The position numbers and the translations under genes are program-made. Shown here piece after piece: positions 47,302 through 56,869 of a stretch of 64,000 nt of DNA; positions within the stretch are counted from its first letter, which is position 1, and every line of letters starts with the position of its first letter. This DNA is from Mucilaginibacter glaciei (lineage in GTDB: Bacteria; Bacteroidota; Bacteroidia; Sphingobacteriales; Sphingobacteriaceae). The notes beneath the pieces are model-generated. The model was not told the DNA's origin, ran no database searches, and saw nothing but the letters and a program-made list of their open reading frames with translations. The stretch is taken from positions 186,001 through 250,000 of the forward strand of contig NZ_JACWMX010000002.1 in assembly GCF_014773245.1 (NCBI RefSeq), in the 5' to 3' direction.

Positions 47302-47706
47302 TTATCCCTGTACTGCCGGGGCAGCTGCAGGTGTTTTGGCACCTTTACGGGCCTTCATCTTTTCTTTCATAGCTGCCTTTACTTCGGCATAGGTTTTTTG
47401 CTGGGTAGCGGTTAAAACGCCATTCACTTCCTTATCTGCATCCATCATGATCTGCTTGCGCGTCATCCGGTTCATTTTCCGGTCGGTAGTGCTTTGGTTA
47501 GCCTTAAGGCTGTCCATCTGCGTAGCGCGCTTAAACAAAATCGCCTTTACTTTTACTGATTGGTCGGCAGTTAAAACCAATTTTTTGTTCAGCATTTTGG
47601 TTAAATGCTGTGCCTTTTGCTCGGGCGTTTTGTGCATTTTAGTTTGTGCATTAGCCAACATATTGATACCGGCAACCAGCATTATCATTAACAGTAATTT
47701 TTTCAT
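47302..47706 (-). CDS. small exported basic helical protein (LTXXQ/Spy-like)
   Basis: 134 residues from the ATG at 47706. The signal peptide (M-K-K-L-L-L-M-I-M-L-V-A-G...A-N-A-Q) is followed by a helical, very basic chain with L-V-L-T-A-D-Q-S-V-K-V and V-L-T-A-T-Q-Q-K-T-Y. These are two L-T-x-x-Q motifs spaced as in Spy/CpxP-type proteins. The tail is Lys/Ala/Pro-rich. A periplasmic chaperone-like role is plausible. Confidence 0.7.
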   Translation of the reverse strand: MKKLLLMIMLVAGINMLANAQTKMHKTPEQKAQHLTKMLNKKLVLTADQSVKVKAILFKRATQMDSLKANQSTTDRKMNRMTRKQIMMDADKEVNGVLTATQQKTYAEVKAAMKEKMKARKGAKTPAAAPAVQG

Positions 47707-47915
47707 CGTATTTGTTATTTTTTGTAGGTATGACCGCATTTACACTCCTATGGTTTAATTACGACGTTAACGGATTTGTCATCGCCAAATAATTTTTATA
47801 TCCCCTTAAACAGATGCTTTGATACTTTACTTGCCCTGGTCAGTAAACACCAAGCCCCGCAGTTTTACCGCAAGACTTGGTGTTTAGAACGGGAGTTTTA
47901 TAAGCAGAAAAACGT

Positions 47916-48482
47916 TTATTCCGACTCTTTTTCTTTTGCCTTGCGTTCCAACTCTTCTATAAAGGCGGTAAGTTCCCTGGTAAAGGTATCCAGATCGGCC
48001 GCCGAAGTTTGCATATGGCTTACCAGCTCTTTTAAAGTGGCGGGAGCGGTTAAATAGAACTCCAGCGTATGCGCAAGGCCTAAAATATTAGCCACCGGCT
48101 GGCGCACTTTATGGTGGGTCATAAACATCATCTTTTCCAGCCCGGCTATATATTCCTTTAAAAAACCTTCTGTTTCCTTTATCTTATCGTAAGCTATGCT
48201 TAATTCATTCGCGCGTTTTTCCTTCTCTTGGTTCTGAAACACTAATTCTTTATTAGCAATTACCAACTCTGCGGCACGCTTACTCTTTTCTTCGCTTTGG
48301 TACGATAGCTCGGCATTGGCTATAATTAACTCCGCCGCGCGCTTTTCCTTCTCTTTGTTCTGAAAATCGAGTTCCTTATTAGCAATTAGCAGTTCGGCTG
48401 CCCGTTTTTCTTTCTCCAAAACCTGGAACGTGAGTTCAGCTGCCTGGCTGTCATTATAATCGTTTGTGTTTTTTTTTGTCAT
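47916..48482 (-). CDS. coiled-coil repeat protein with orphan DHp-like (histidine kinase) segment
   Basis: A 188-residue cytoplasmic protein. Residues 23-106 are four tandem 21-residue repeats of the pattern E-K-E-K-R-A-A-E-L-x-I-A-N-K-E-L, forming a coiled coil. At 118-136 comes M-T-H-H124-K-V-R-Q-P-V-A-N-I-L-G-L, the H-box of a Bacteroidota class of sensor kinases. A second helix (150-180) completes a DHp-like hairpin. The protein then stops: there is no N/G-box ATPase domain. It could be a phosphotransfer protein, a dominant partner of another kinase, or a truncated kinase. Four intact repeats and an undamaged frame argue against simple decay. Confidence 0.7.
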   Translation of the reverse strand: MTKKNTNDYNDSQAAELTFQVLEKEKRAAELLIANKELDFQNKEKEKRAAELIIANAELSYQSEEKSKRAAELVIANKELVFQNQEKEKRANELSIAYDKIKETEGFLKEYIAGLEKMMFMTHHKVRQPVANILGLAHTLEFYLTAPATLKELVSHMQTSAADLDTFTRELTAFIEELERKAKEKESE

Positions 48483-48640
48483 TTAAGAAACGGATAATAA
48501 GCAGATGTTTGATCGGAATAAGATGCGCTTCTCAAATTACCCAAATTACCCGGGCAACCAACTTTTTATTTTTTAAATAGTAAGTGAATTGAGCTTTATA
48601 AACTCTAAAGAGAATATCCATTCTAAAACATTCGTGAAAC

Positions 48641-49411
48641 TTAAGGCGCTGTCAAATCCCCGACAAAGCCGTTTAGGGTTAACAAATTTTGTACGGCCTG
48701 GCCCATGGTATTATTAAAGTAAGCATAAACGGTTTTGCCATCTTGCATCCAATCATTAATGTAGTAAGCATATTCATGCAAAAAATCGTCGGTGTATGTA
48801 CCGCGATACCCGCCATCGGGGCCGTGAAAGCGCAGGTAAACAAACTCTGTGGGCTGTTCTGTCATTGGGGTAATAGAGGCGGGCAGATCCTGTATCACCA
48901 TCCCGGCGTTGTAAGTATCTAACAGGGCATACGCATCTTCGTGGTACCAGCTTTTATTTCTAAATTCTACAGTAACGGACCAGGTTTGGGCAGGGCCGGC
49001 ATGTTGTATCGCGATAAGCAAAGCCTCCAACTGCCGGATGCAATCAATGGTAGTGGAGGGTGGAAACTGGATGAGCAAGCTACCCGCTTTATTGCCTGCC
49101 CCGCTGATTGCGGCCACAAAACGGTTTACGTCGTCAGGGTTAAAAAGAAGGCTTTTATTATGGGTGACCTGTTTCCAGAGTTTATAAGTAAAGCGGAAAT
49201 CGTAAGGCACTTCATCGGCCCATTTTTTCACGGTTGTTGCCTGCGGTAATCTGTAAAACGAACTGTTGATCTCGATACTGTTAAACAGCGAACCGTAATA
49301 GTTAAGACGGCTTTTGTCCTGATACGCCGGCGGGTAAAGGCTTTTGTTTTTTACAGGCAACACCAGGCCGCTCGTACCCGAAAAGAATTTATTACTGTTT
49401 ACTCCCGCCAT
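48641..49411 (-). CDS. DUF72 (YecE-like) family protein
   Basis: A 256-residue TIM-barrel-like protein of the DUF72/YecE family. Marker segments are F-F-S-G-T-S-G-L-V-L-P, Y-Y-G-S-L-F-N-S-I-E-I-N-S-S-F-Y-R-L-P, and V-Y-L-R-F-H-G-P-D-G. Function unknown, although structures suggest an enzyme. It starts 36 nt after the endonuclease/phosphatase-family gene on the same strand, so the two may be cotranscribed. Confidence 0.9.
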   Translation of the reverse strand: MAGVNSNKFFSGTSGLVLPVKNKSLYPPAYQDKSRLNYYGSLFNSIEINSSFYRLPQATTVKKWADEVPYDFRFTYKLWKQVTHNKSLLFNPDDVNRFVAAISGAGNKAGSLLIQFPPSTTIDCIRQLEALLIAIQHAGPAQTWSVTVEFRNKSWYHEDAYALLDTYNAGMVIQDLPASITPMTEQPTEFVYLRFHGPDGGYRGTYTDDFLHEYAYYINDWMQDGKTVYAYFNNTMGQAVQNLLTLNGFVGDLTAP

Positions 49412-49447
49412 GCATAACTAACAATGCTATCTGCGCAAAGTTTAGCC

Positions 49448-50494
49448 TTATATCGCTGCTTTCTTTTCGGCGGCTTCCTGAATATCTTCCGCATCGGCCT
49501 CCATCGATGATTGCTGATGCGGTGCACGGGCATCATATTGCAGATCGACAAAAATTGGGAAATGGTCTGAATTGAAGTTACGCAGCCTTCTTATACCCCT
49601 CAGTTTAAAATCTGTTGAGATAAAGGCATGATCAAGCGGGAAACGCATCAGCGGGTAATGCGCATGGAATGAATTGAAAAAGCCCCGCCCCCGGCGCGGA
49701 TCAAGCAAGCCGCTCATCTTTAAAAAAAGCTCGGTGGTGTAGCTCCAGGCAACATCATTCAGGTCGCCAATTACTATCACGGGCAAGGCAGATGCTTTGG
49801 CCATATCGGCCACTAAAAGCAATTCTTTATCACGCTCGGTCGACCGTGGGTTTTCGTTAGGGACCGGCGGTGTAGGGTGTACCGCGAATAATTGTACCGG
49901 CATCCCGTTAGGTAAAACTATTTCTGTGTGAATTGAGGGAATGTCGCTCTCAACCAAATATTTAACATGGTAGTTTTGTAGCGGCAATTTTGAATAAAGC
50001 AGCATGCCGTAAGTATTTTCTAAGGCTACTTTAACGGAGTGGGCGTAAGTATTGCCCAGTTCATTGGTTTGGGTTTCCCAGCGCTTGTTGGTTTCCAGCA
50101 GCAGCACCACATCGGGATCGTTCCGGTAAATTTCTTTCAAACAGCCTGAGGCATTGGTATTATCCTCATATACGTTGGCTACCATCAGGCTGATGGTTTG
50201 GCCGGGCAGTTTGGTACCGGCCCGTAATACTTGTTTTTTGCCCAAAACGGTAAAGGGGACTATCAGATAAAACAAATAGCCGGCATTGACCGCCATGGCA
50301 GCCGTTAATGCCCACAGCCAGCCATTTAACGTTTGCGCGTAGCAGAGCAAAACTACCAGGCATACAACCGATAGAATGAACTTTTGGATGCGCGGATAAT
50401 CAAACACCCGGAAAGTCCAGTAATCATGCCGCACTAAAGACAGCACTGTAAAACAAAGCAGTAAAACAGCTATTGCAGCTACAACTAACATCAT
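49448..50494 (-). CDS. membrane-anchored endonuclease/exonuclease/phosphatase (EEP) family protein
   Basis: 348 residues: three N-terminal membrane segments (about 2-22, 35-55, 58-82), then an EEP domain (about 98-325). Catalytic motifs are M-V-A-N-V-Y with N, L-L-E-T-N with E, F-A-V-H-P-T with H, I-G-D-L-N-D-V with D and N, and S-D-H-F-P with D and H. The domain faces the cytoplasm or periplasm depending on topology. The substrate could be a nucleic acid, phospholipid or phosphoinositide-like ester; it is not determined. Confidence 0.85.
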   Translation of the reverse strand: MMLVVAAIAVLLLCFTVLSLVRHDYWTFRVFDYPRIQKFILSVVCLVVLLCYAQTLNGWLWALTAAMAVNAGYLFYLIVPFTVLGKKQVLRAGTKLPGQTISLMVANVYEDNTNASGCLKEIYRNDPDVVLLLETNKRWETQTNELGNTYAHSVKVALENTYGMLLYSKLPLQNYHVKYLVESDIPSIHTEIVLPNGMPVQLFAVHPTPPVPNENPRSTERDKELLLVADMAKASALPVIVIGDLNDVAWSYTTELFLKMSGLLDPRRGRGFFNSFHAHYPLMRFPLDHAFISTDFKLRGIRRLRNFNSDHFPIFVDLQYDARAPHQQSSMEADAEDIQEAAEKKAAI

Positions 50495-50641
50495 ATAAGG
50501 TAAGGTGTGTAATTAGCCGCCAATTTGGTTAACGCCAACTGCCCAAATATAATTGAATTTAAACATTCTACTATAATTTGAGGATGATTGCCCAGTAACT
50601 ACTTATTAATGTTGGCTAAGCGCCCTAAACCCCTTTTCAAC

Positions 50642-50671
50642 AAAAAAGCGGGCAACCCTCCGGCCGCCCGC
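50642..50671 (-). terminator. terminator of the NHL-repeat gene
   Basis: GCGGGC/GCCCGC stem with a 12-nt GC-rich loop, followed by TTTTTTG on the minus strand, 36 nt after the stop. Confidence 0.8.
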
Positions 50672-50706
50672 ACACACTAAACACTATTTACCAGAAAAAA
50701 GAAATT

Positions 50707-52059
50707 TTAATTGGCCCCTACCTTACGGATGAGGTTGTTGGCAAAATCGCCCACGTAAATGTTACCTGTTGCATCTAAGGCTATACCCGACGGGCTGCTA
50801 AAGTTAGCATTGGCACCCGGGCCATCCGTTGAGCCAATACTGCCCGATGTACCTGCCAACACCGTTAATATTTTACCCGCGCTTATCTGCAGTACCCTGC
50901 CCGCAAAATCGGTAATGAACATATTGCCGGCCGCATTAATGGCCACCGCAGATGGGCTGCCAATAATAGTTGACGAAGGGCCGCCCGCGTAAGTGGTCAC
51001 CACATAGTCGGGCGTTATTTTACGGATAGCATTATTATATTGCTCGGTAACGTACATATTGCCGTTAGCATCAAAGGCAATGCTGTTTGGTTTATTTAAA
51101 ATGGCAGCTGTGCCGGTACCAAAAGCGTAACCTGCGGCACGCGTACCCACTACAGTAGTTACCACACCCGCAGCAGTTATTTTACGGATAAGGTTATTAC
51201 CAAAATCGGCCACAAACAGGTTGCCTGCCGCATCAAAGGCTAAACCGCTGGGCGTATTGAAAGTGGCTGCCAAACCCGTGCCATCGGCATAGCCCGCGTT
51301 GCCGCTGCCTGCAAAAGTGCTAACTACGCCCGCCGTGGTTATTTTACGGATCATGTTATTACCACGGTCGGCCACGTAAAGGTTGCCCGCCGCATCAAGC
51401 GCAAGGCCGCTTGGCGAATAAAATTGCGCTGTAGTACCCGGTCCGTCAACATAACCTAAGCTGCCCGTGCCGGCAATGGTTGTTACCACACCTGCAGGAG
51501 TTATTTTGCGTATGGCCGAGTTGAAGGAATCGCAAACGTAGATATTGCCCGCTGCATCGGTAACCATACCCATTGGGCTGTTTAATGATGCTGATGTGCC
51601 GGTGCCGTTAGCAAAACCCGCGGTGGTGGTACCTGCTAAGGTGCTTACGTTACGGTAAACGTTAGACAAGTCGGCCCCGGTAGTAAACTTGATAACGCTG
51701 CCATACCCGGTGCCTGCTGAGTTAGTAGCGTACGCACGCATGTAATAAGTAGTATTGAGTGCAAGCCCCGTCAATGTGCTGTTAAAAGATAAAAGGGTTA
51801 ACGTCTCTGATGTTTTTGAATCGGCAATGGTTGGGGTTTGGTTGGTAGCGCTCCAGCAAACGCCATATGCGGTTACGGTGGCCGTACCGCCCGACAGGTA
51901 TGCACTGGTGTAGGCTATGGTTGATGTAGGGTCGATGATAACGTCAGAAGTAACCAACTCGACCAGTGTTGGTGGTGTAACAGTGCTTTTTACGCAGGCA
52001 CTTAACCCTGCAATAAGCACAATTAATAATACTTTGATTTGGGTGGATGTTTTTTTCAT
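50707..52059 (-). CDS. NHL-repeat lipoprotein
   Basis: 450 residues from the ATG at 52059, chosen because it opens a lipoprotein signal (L-I-A-G-L-S-A-C). Residues about 35-135 form a fibronectin-like domain with T-Y-Y-M-R-A-Y-A-T-N-S. Then come five NHL propeller repeats, each with the pattern P-x-G-L-A-x-D-A-A-G-N-L-Y-V-A-D and N-N-x-I-R-K-I-T. The repeats are close to each other at DNA level. Probably surface or periplasmic; ligand unknown. Confidence 0.88.
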   Translation of the reverse strand: MKKTSTQIKVLLIVLIAGLSACVKSTVTPPTLVELVTSDVIIDPTSTIAYTSAYLSGGTATVTAYGVCWSATNQTPTIADSKTSETLTLLSFNSTLTGLALNTTYYMRAYATNSAGTGYGSVIKFTTGADLSNVYRNVSTLAGTTTAGFANGTGTSASLNSPMGMVTDAAGNIYVCDSFNSAIRKITPAGVVTTIAGTGSLGYVDGPGTTAQFYSPSGLALDAAGNLYVADRGNNMIRKITTAGVVSTFAGSGNAGYADGTGLAATFNTPSGLAFDAAGNLFVADFGNNLIRKITAAGVVTTVVGTRAAGYAFGTGTAAILNKPNSIAFDANGNMYVTEQYNNAIRKITPDYVVTTYAGGPSSTIIGSPSAVAINAAGNMFITDFAGRVLQISAGKILTVLAGTSGSIGSTDGPGANANFSSPSGIALDATGNIYVGDFANNLIRKVGAN

Positions 52060-52275
52060 ACTGTTGGATGTAGTTAAGAGATGGCAAATAACCTCCACAC
52101 CGATCTTTTTTACAGGAGTGTATCGGCGAATGATGGCTTTGTATCGACTAATACGGCCCAAATAGCAAAGTGCGACATGGCCCTAAAAAATTCATATAGG
52201 GATCATTCCTGCCCGCACGTGGGCTAAGTGACACCCAGACAGATTTTCTCCAATTTTATCTGTTAACTTTAACTT

Positions 52276-52953
52276 GTGAAGATATTGATAGTAGAAGACG
52301 AAGCCGGCCTGCGTGAAAGCATCGAGGCTTATTTTACCGGGGGCGATAGCGTATGCGAAACTGCCGGCAATTTCACATCGGCAATGGCTAAGGTAAGTAT
52401 GTACCGCTACGATTGTGTCATTCTTGACCTTACCCTACCCCAAGGCAACGGGCTGGATATTGTGCGCCACCTGAAAGAACATCAGCATAACGACGGGGTG
52501 CTGATCATCTCGGCAAAAAACTCATTGGATGACCGCCTTATTGGTTTAGACCTGGGTGCCGATGATTACCTTACCAAGCCCTTTCACCTGTCGGAGTTAA
52601 AATCGCGGGTTACGGCAATTGTTCGGCGCAGATCTTTCGACGGCAGCAGCGTGCTTAAATTTAATGAGATTAGTATAGACCTGGCTGCCAAAACCGTAAA
52701 GGTGAATAATGCTGTAGTGAAATTCACCCGTAAAGAATACGCGCTGCTGCTTTACTTCATATCTAATAAGGGCAAGGTGGTATCGAAAAGCGCGATAGCC
52801 GAGCACCTGTGGGGCGATAGTATTGACATTGCCGATAATTTCGACTTTATCTATTCGCACATCAAAAACATCCGTAAAAAAATAGTTGAGGCCGGCGGTA
52901 ACGATTATATCCAGGCAGCTTACGGCATGGGTTATAAATTCACAGAGGCATGA
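52276..52953 (+). CDS. OmpR/PhoB-type response regulator
   Basis: 225 residues, GTG start. Receiver domain 1-115 with phosphoacceptor D51 (V-I-L-D-L-T-L-P), acidic pocket E7-D8 and K101 (L-T-K-P-F). The C-terminal winged helix (about 128-223) has T-R-K-E-Y-A-L-L-L-Y and G-M-G-Y-K-F. A TAACTTTA sequence lies just before the start, so the mRNA may have a very short leader. Its last 4 nt overlap the kinase gene, a standard regulator-kinase pair. Confidence 0.93.
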   Translation: MKILIVEDEAGLRESIEAYFTGGDSVCETAGNFTSAMAKVSMYRYDCVILDLTLPQGNGLDIVRHLKEHQHNDGVLIISAKNSLDDRLIGLDLGADDYLTKPFHLSELKSRVTAIVRRRSFDGSSVLKFNEISIDLAAKTVKVNNAVVKFTRKEYALLLYFISNKGKVVSKSAIAEHLWGDSIDIADNFDFIYSHIKNIRKKIVEAGGNDYIQAAYGMGYKFTEA

Positions 52954-54197
52954 AACTGCTCGAAAAATACAACCGTATCAATATTGCGGTAACCGTGATC
53001 ATCATGCTGGTTACGGGTATTATTTACTATTATACCATCAGCCAAATTTTAACCGGCCAGATTGACAAGGACCTGGTGCTGGAAGAGAACGAGGTGTTTA
53101 GCTTTGTGAAGCAGAACAATAAACTACCCGATGTTTATGAATCCAATCACCAGCAAATATTTTTCTCCCCTCTAAATAACCAAGCCGTTCAACGCAGGTT
53201 TGTAGATACCACTTACAAAGAAACCGACGATAATGATATTGAGGCAGGCCGTGCCCTGATTAGCTCAGTGAAGGTTAAAGGGCAAAATTACCGCATCATG
53301 GTGGTGCAGTCTAAGGTAGAAACCGAGGACCTGATTAAGATTATCTTCCTGATCACCATTGGCGTGATAGCCGCGCTGCTGCTGGTTTTAGTGATGCTGA
53401 ACCGGGTTATACTCAAAAGTATCTGGCAGCCCTTTTACAGGGTTTTATCGCAGCTAAAACAATTTAGCCTTACCGATCATGGATCGGTAAACAGCACGCC
53501 ATCAACAATCGATGAGTTCAATGAGCTGGATAAAGCAGTGATCACGATGGCCGACCGCGTGCGTAGCGACTACCAAAACCTGAAGGCCTTTACAGAAAAT
53601 GCATCGCACGAATTGATGACACCCATTTCTGTTATCAATTCCAAGTTGGATACACTGGTACAAACCGATGAATTTACCGACAAACAAAGCAAACTGCTTA
53701 ACGATATCTATGGCACCGTGGCACGGCTTACCCGCCTCAATAAATCTATGCTGCTGCTGGCTAAAATAGAGAATGGCCTGATCAAAGACGATGGTGAAGT
53801 TGACCTGAAGGAAATTTTAGAACAATGCCTTTATCAGCATGAAGAAATGATACACCAATTAAATTTACAATTGGTTACCCATTGTGATGATAAAAAATTA
53901 AAGGCGAGTAAGTTACTGGTTGAGGTACTGCTCAATAATTTGATCAGCAACGCTATCAGGCATAATAATCAAAATGGCACACTTAGCGTAAAGTTGCAGT
54001 CGCATCAATTAAGTATCAGCAATACCGGAGAAGGCACATTTGATTTTAACCAGGTGCTGAAAAGGTTCCATAAAACAGATGCATCCGAAGGAATTGGCCT
54101 TGGCTTAACGCTTTGCAAACAGATTTGCGATAATTACGGATTTACGCTCACCTATAATTCAAACAACGGCACGCACACGTTTGCCGTTATCTTTTAA
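52950..54197 (+). CDS. two-component sensor histidine kinase
   Basis: 415 residues: TM1 about 10-30, a periplasmic sensor of about 100 residues, TM2 about 130-150, and a linker. HisKA has H220 (A-S-H-E-L-M-T-P-I). HATPase_c has N-N-L-I-S-N-A-I-R-H, a short G1 region (S-N-T-G-E-G) and G-I-G-L-G-L-T-L. The D-x-G-x-G box is degenerate (N-T-G-E-G), as often in this kinase group. It partners the overlapping OmpR-type regulator. The downstream PepSY-like gene is a probable target. Confidence 0.92.
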   Translation: MKLLEKYNRINIAVTVIIMLVTGIIYYYTISQILTGQIDKDLVLEENEVFSFVKQNNKLPDVYESNHQQIFFSPLNNQAVQRRFVDTTYKETDDNDIEAGRALISSVKVKGQNYRIMVVQSKVETEDLIKIIFLITIGVIAALLLVLVMLNRVILKSIWQPFYRVLSQLKQFSLTDHGSVNSTPSTIDEFNELDKAVITMADRVRSDYQNLKAFTENASHELMTPISVINSKLDTLVQTDEFTDKQSKLLNDIYGTVARLTRLNKSMLLLAKIENGLIKDDGEVDLKEILEQCLYQHEEMIHQLNLQLVTHCDDKKLKASKLLVEVLLNNLISNAIRHNNQNGTLSVKLQSHQLSISNTGEGTFDFNQVLKRFHKTDASEGIGLGLTLCKQICDNYGFTLTYNSNNGTHTFAVIF

Positions 54198-54275
54198 ATT
54201 ATCCCGGATTTATACAGATTGTTTCCAGACTGGGTACAGCTTTGGCCTTTAGCTTAGTATTTAAAAAAAAGGATT

Positions 54276-54713
54276 ATGAAGATCATTAAAATCACGATGG
54301 CTATTGCGCTAGCCACTGCCACGGGCTCCGTTTCCCTGGCTCAAAAATTGACACCGGCAAAAGTACCGGCCGCGGTTAAAAGTTCGTTCGCCAAAGCATA
54401 TCCCAATGTAAAAACGGTTAAATGGGAAAAGGAAAAAGGCGATTTTGAAGCCGACTTTAAACAAAGCGGCGATGAAATGTCGGCAGTATTTATGGCCGAC
54501 GGGATGCAAAAGGAATCGGAAATGGGGATCAAAGCATCAGCCCTGCCCGCATTGGTGACGGCTTATGTGAAACAAAACTACAAAGGTGCTGCCATTAAAG
54601 AAGCTGCAAAAATCACCAGGGCAAGCGGCGAAATAAACTACGAAGCCGAGGTAAAGGGCAAAGATCTTTTATTTGACAGCACGGGCAAATTCATCAAAAT
54701 AGCGCAGAACTAA
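54276..54713 (+). CDS. PepSY-like exported protein
   Basis: 145 residues with a signal peptide (about 1-22, ending V-S-L-A-Q). Two PepSY-like repeats follow (V-K-S-S-F-A-K-A-Y-P-N-V-K-T-V-K-W-E-K, then V-K-Q-N-Y-K-G-A-A-I-K-E-A). This is the small periplasmic BLIP/PepSY-like fold common in Bacteroidota. It follows a two-component pair at 78 nt, a frequent arrangement in which the system controls it. Its binding partner is unknown. Confidence 0.85.
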   Translation: MKIIKITMAIALATATGSVSLAQKLTPAKVPAAVKSSFAKAYPNVKTVKWEKEKGDFEADFKQSGDEMSAVFMADGMQKESEMGIKASALPALVTAYVKQNYKGAAIKEAAKITRASGEINYEAEVKGKDLLFDSTGKFIKIAQN

Positions 54714-54761
54714 CTCGCCGTTTTAAACACAACATGGTATCGCTTCGGGATAGCGACCTGA

Positions 54762-54802
54762 AAAAAATGCCGCTGGTACAAATCGTACTGCGGCATTTTT
54801 TT
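54762..54802. terminator. bidirectional terminator
   Basis: AAAAAAATGCCGC...GCGGCATTTTTTT stem with an inner GTAC pairing. It serves the PepSY-like gene on the plus strand and the convergent PAP2 gene. Confidence 0.9.
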
Positions 54803-54825
54803 ATATAATTAGAGTATAACTAATC

Positions 54826-55674
54826 TTAAAACTGCATGGAATATTGCAAGCCTACATAGCCCTGGTTGTAGGTTGGCAGCAATATGGAACTATGCTGTGG
54901 CTCCTTCTTTAGCTCGGCAGGGAGATTCTTATTATTTTCTTTTTCGCGGCCGGCCTTAAACAAGCGGTTACGGATGTAGGGATAAATCAAATAGGCTGCT
55001 TTGGTTGATAAGATCCCGATACCGGCACCCGCCACTACATCGCTAAACCAATGGTCGCGGTTAAACATGCGCAAGATCCCTGTGGTAGTTGCAAAGCCGT
55101 AACCGATTGCGCTGTACGCTATTGATTTATCGCCCAGTTCCTGCGCCATAAACTCGGCACCCACAAAGGCGTTAGCCGTATGCCCGGACGGGAACGAGTA
55201 ATAATCAGATCCATCGGGACGTAACCGGTGCGTAACCTTTTTTAAACCGAATGTGGCAATGCTCATCATCCCCTCGGCCATGGCAAATATCAGGGTACGG
55301 TCAATAAATGTGTTCTTGCCGTGCACACCCACCAGGTTTAAGCCGTACACCAACGCCACCGGGGTATATTGAAAAACATTCTCAGGGTGGTGCCTGAAAT
55401 TCGGGTAGCCTTTTTGTATCGATCCGTTAATGCTATTATCCAGCTGCCTTACCGGCTTAAAATAAAAATTACTTGAACCGTAAACGATCAAAGCTACGGG
55501 GGGCACCAGCGCCCAGGCCTTACTGCGTAAATGTTTTACGGTATCGGGCGCGGTAAACAGATCCTTTTTCAGGGTATCGGCAATATTAACTTTCTTCCCT
55601 GTGTCTACAGGGGCTTGCTGGGCACTTGCACTAAAAACAACAAAACACAGTACGATATAAATTACTTTTTTCAA
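54826..55674 (-). CDS. PAP2 family phosphatase
   Basis: 282 residues with signal peptide and several membrane segments. All three phosphatase motifs are present: K-K-V-T-H-R-L-R-P, P-S-G-H-T, and N-R-D-H-W-F-S-D. It probably dephosphorylates a lipid phosphate such as undecaprenyl pyrophosphate or a phosphatidate. It starts 23 nt after the YVTN-propeller gene on the same strand and is likely cotranscribed with it. Confidence 0.93.
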   Translation of the reverse strand: MKKVIYIVLCFVVFSASAQQAPVDTGKKVNIADTLKKDLFTAPDTVKHLRSKAWALVPPVALIVYGSSNFYFKPVRQLDNSINGSIQKGYPNFRHHPENVFQYTPVALVYGLNLVGVHGKNTFIDRTLIFAMAEGMMSIATFGLKKVTHRLRPDGSDYYSFPSGHTANAFVGAEFMAQELGDKSIAYSAIGYGFATTTGILRMFNRDHWFSDVVAGAGIGILSTKAAYLIYPYIRNRLFKAGREKENNKNLPAELKKEPQHSSILLPTYNQGYVGLQYSMQF

Positions 55675-55697
55675 CAGACAGATCTTATAATGATAAA

Positions 55698-56729
55698 CTA
55701 TTTCCCTAACTCAATAATGTGGAATGTACCCGGTACTAATTTTGGCCTGGGCTTGGCATTTTCAGCCGTAGGCGCTACTGCCTCCATCTGGCCCGCAGGC
55801 AAAAACAAATGATGCGTTAACAGGTCGATACCAATAGTACGGGCACTTTTTTCGGTAGGGATATTCTCTACAAACTCAAATTTATTGGCGTTAACCTCTC
55901 TGATAACCGATACGGAACCGTCGCCGTTTGATGTGTAGGCCAGTTTAAGGGCCGGGTCAAACGCTGCACCATCGCAATCACCAATTTTAAACTTCGCTAA
56001 ATTCTTCCCGTTGGTAGCGTCCATTACCACTAAAGTTGCGTTACCGCCGCAACCGATGAACAAGCGGTTAGTGGCGCGGTCAATCGCCAGGCCCGATGGC
56101 TCATCCCCGTCATTAATTTTGTACCGGGCTTCTACTTTGTAAGTCTTAGCATTTATTACAACCACTTCATTCGTGGTTTCGGAGTTTACAAAAACCTTGC
56201 CCTTACCGTCGCTTACGCCGGTTTCGGGCTTGCCGCCCAATGGTATCGTAGCCACAACCTTATCTGTAGCCGGGTCTATCACCGATGCATCGCTGCTGCG
56301 GCCGTTAAAGGCGTACACCTTTTTAGAAAAATCGTCATAAAATATCGCATCAGGGTTGGTGCCTACCGTTATCTTAGTGATCAGGGCATTTGTGGCCAGG
56401 TCAAATACGGTGCAGCTGTTATCGCGCCCGTTGCTGGTATACCCTTTGCCTAAAGGTTTAACCAGGGCTATGCCGTGTACACCGGGCGTATTCGGAATCA
56501 CCCCGATAGAATCGCCGGTAGCGGTGCTTAAAATATTAACCTGCGTACCGTGCGATACGTAGATCTTTTTCGCTTCGGCATCAACAGTTACATAATCCCA
56601 GCCCCCGTTACTTTTAATAGGGTGCTTTTTAAGGATGTGTAAACCGGTTTTGCTTTGTGCAAATGCGCTTACCGACAGTAGTGTTGCTGCGAACAAGGCT
56701 ATCGCTTTTATTTTTTGAGGGGCTGGCAT
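55698..56729 (-). CDS. YncE/YVTN-type beta-propeller protein
   Basis: 343 residues: signal peptide (about 1-24, ending S-A-F-A-Q) and a seven-bladed propeller with repeated G-x-x-P-x-G-x-A and K-x-V-A-T-I-P-L patterns. Such proteins bind ligands or act as scaffolds in the periplasm; no catalytic residues can be assigned. It is first in a two-gene unit with PAP2, divergent from the ECF sigma operon. Confidence 0.88.
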   Translation of the reverse strand: MPAPQKIKAIALFAATLLSVSAFAQSKTGLHILKKHPIKSNGGWDYVTVDAEAKKIYVSHGTQVNILSTATGDSIGVIPNTPGVHGIALVKPLGKGYTSNGRDNSCTVFDLATNALITKITVGTNPDAIFYDDFSKKVYAFNGRSSDASVIDPATDKVVATIPLGGKPETGVSDGKGKVFVNSETTNEVVVINAKTYKVEARYKINDGDEPSGLAIDRATNRLFIGCGGNATLVVMDATNGKNLAKFKIGDCDGAAFDPALKLAYTSNGDGSVSVIREVNANKFEFVENIPTEKSARTIGIDLLTHHLFLPAGQMEAVAPTAENAKPRPKLVPGTFHIIELGK

Positions 56730-56869
56730 AATTTAAAATTTGATGCTATTTAGCTTAATATTCTGTAGAAATATTGGAGGTATCGTTTTAAATAAGAAGT
56801 TTGAATGGCAATTAAATTTATTTTAATACTCATGCAACCATTCGGTACTCCTTTACATCTTACTATTAA

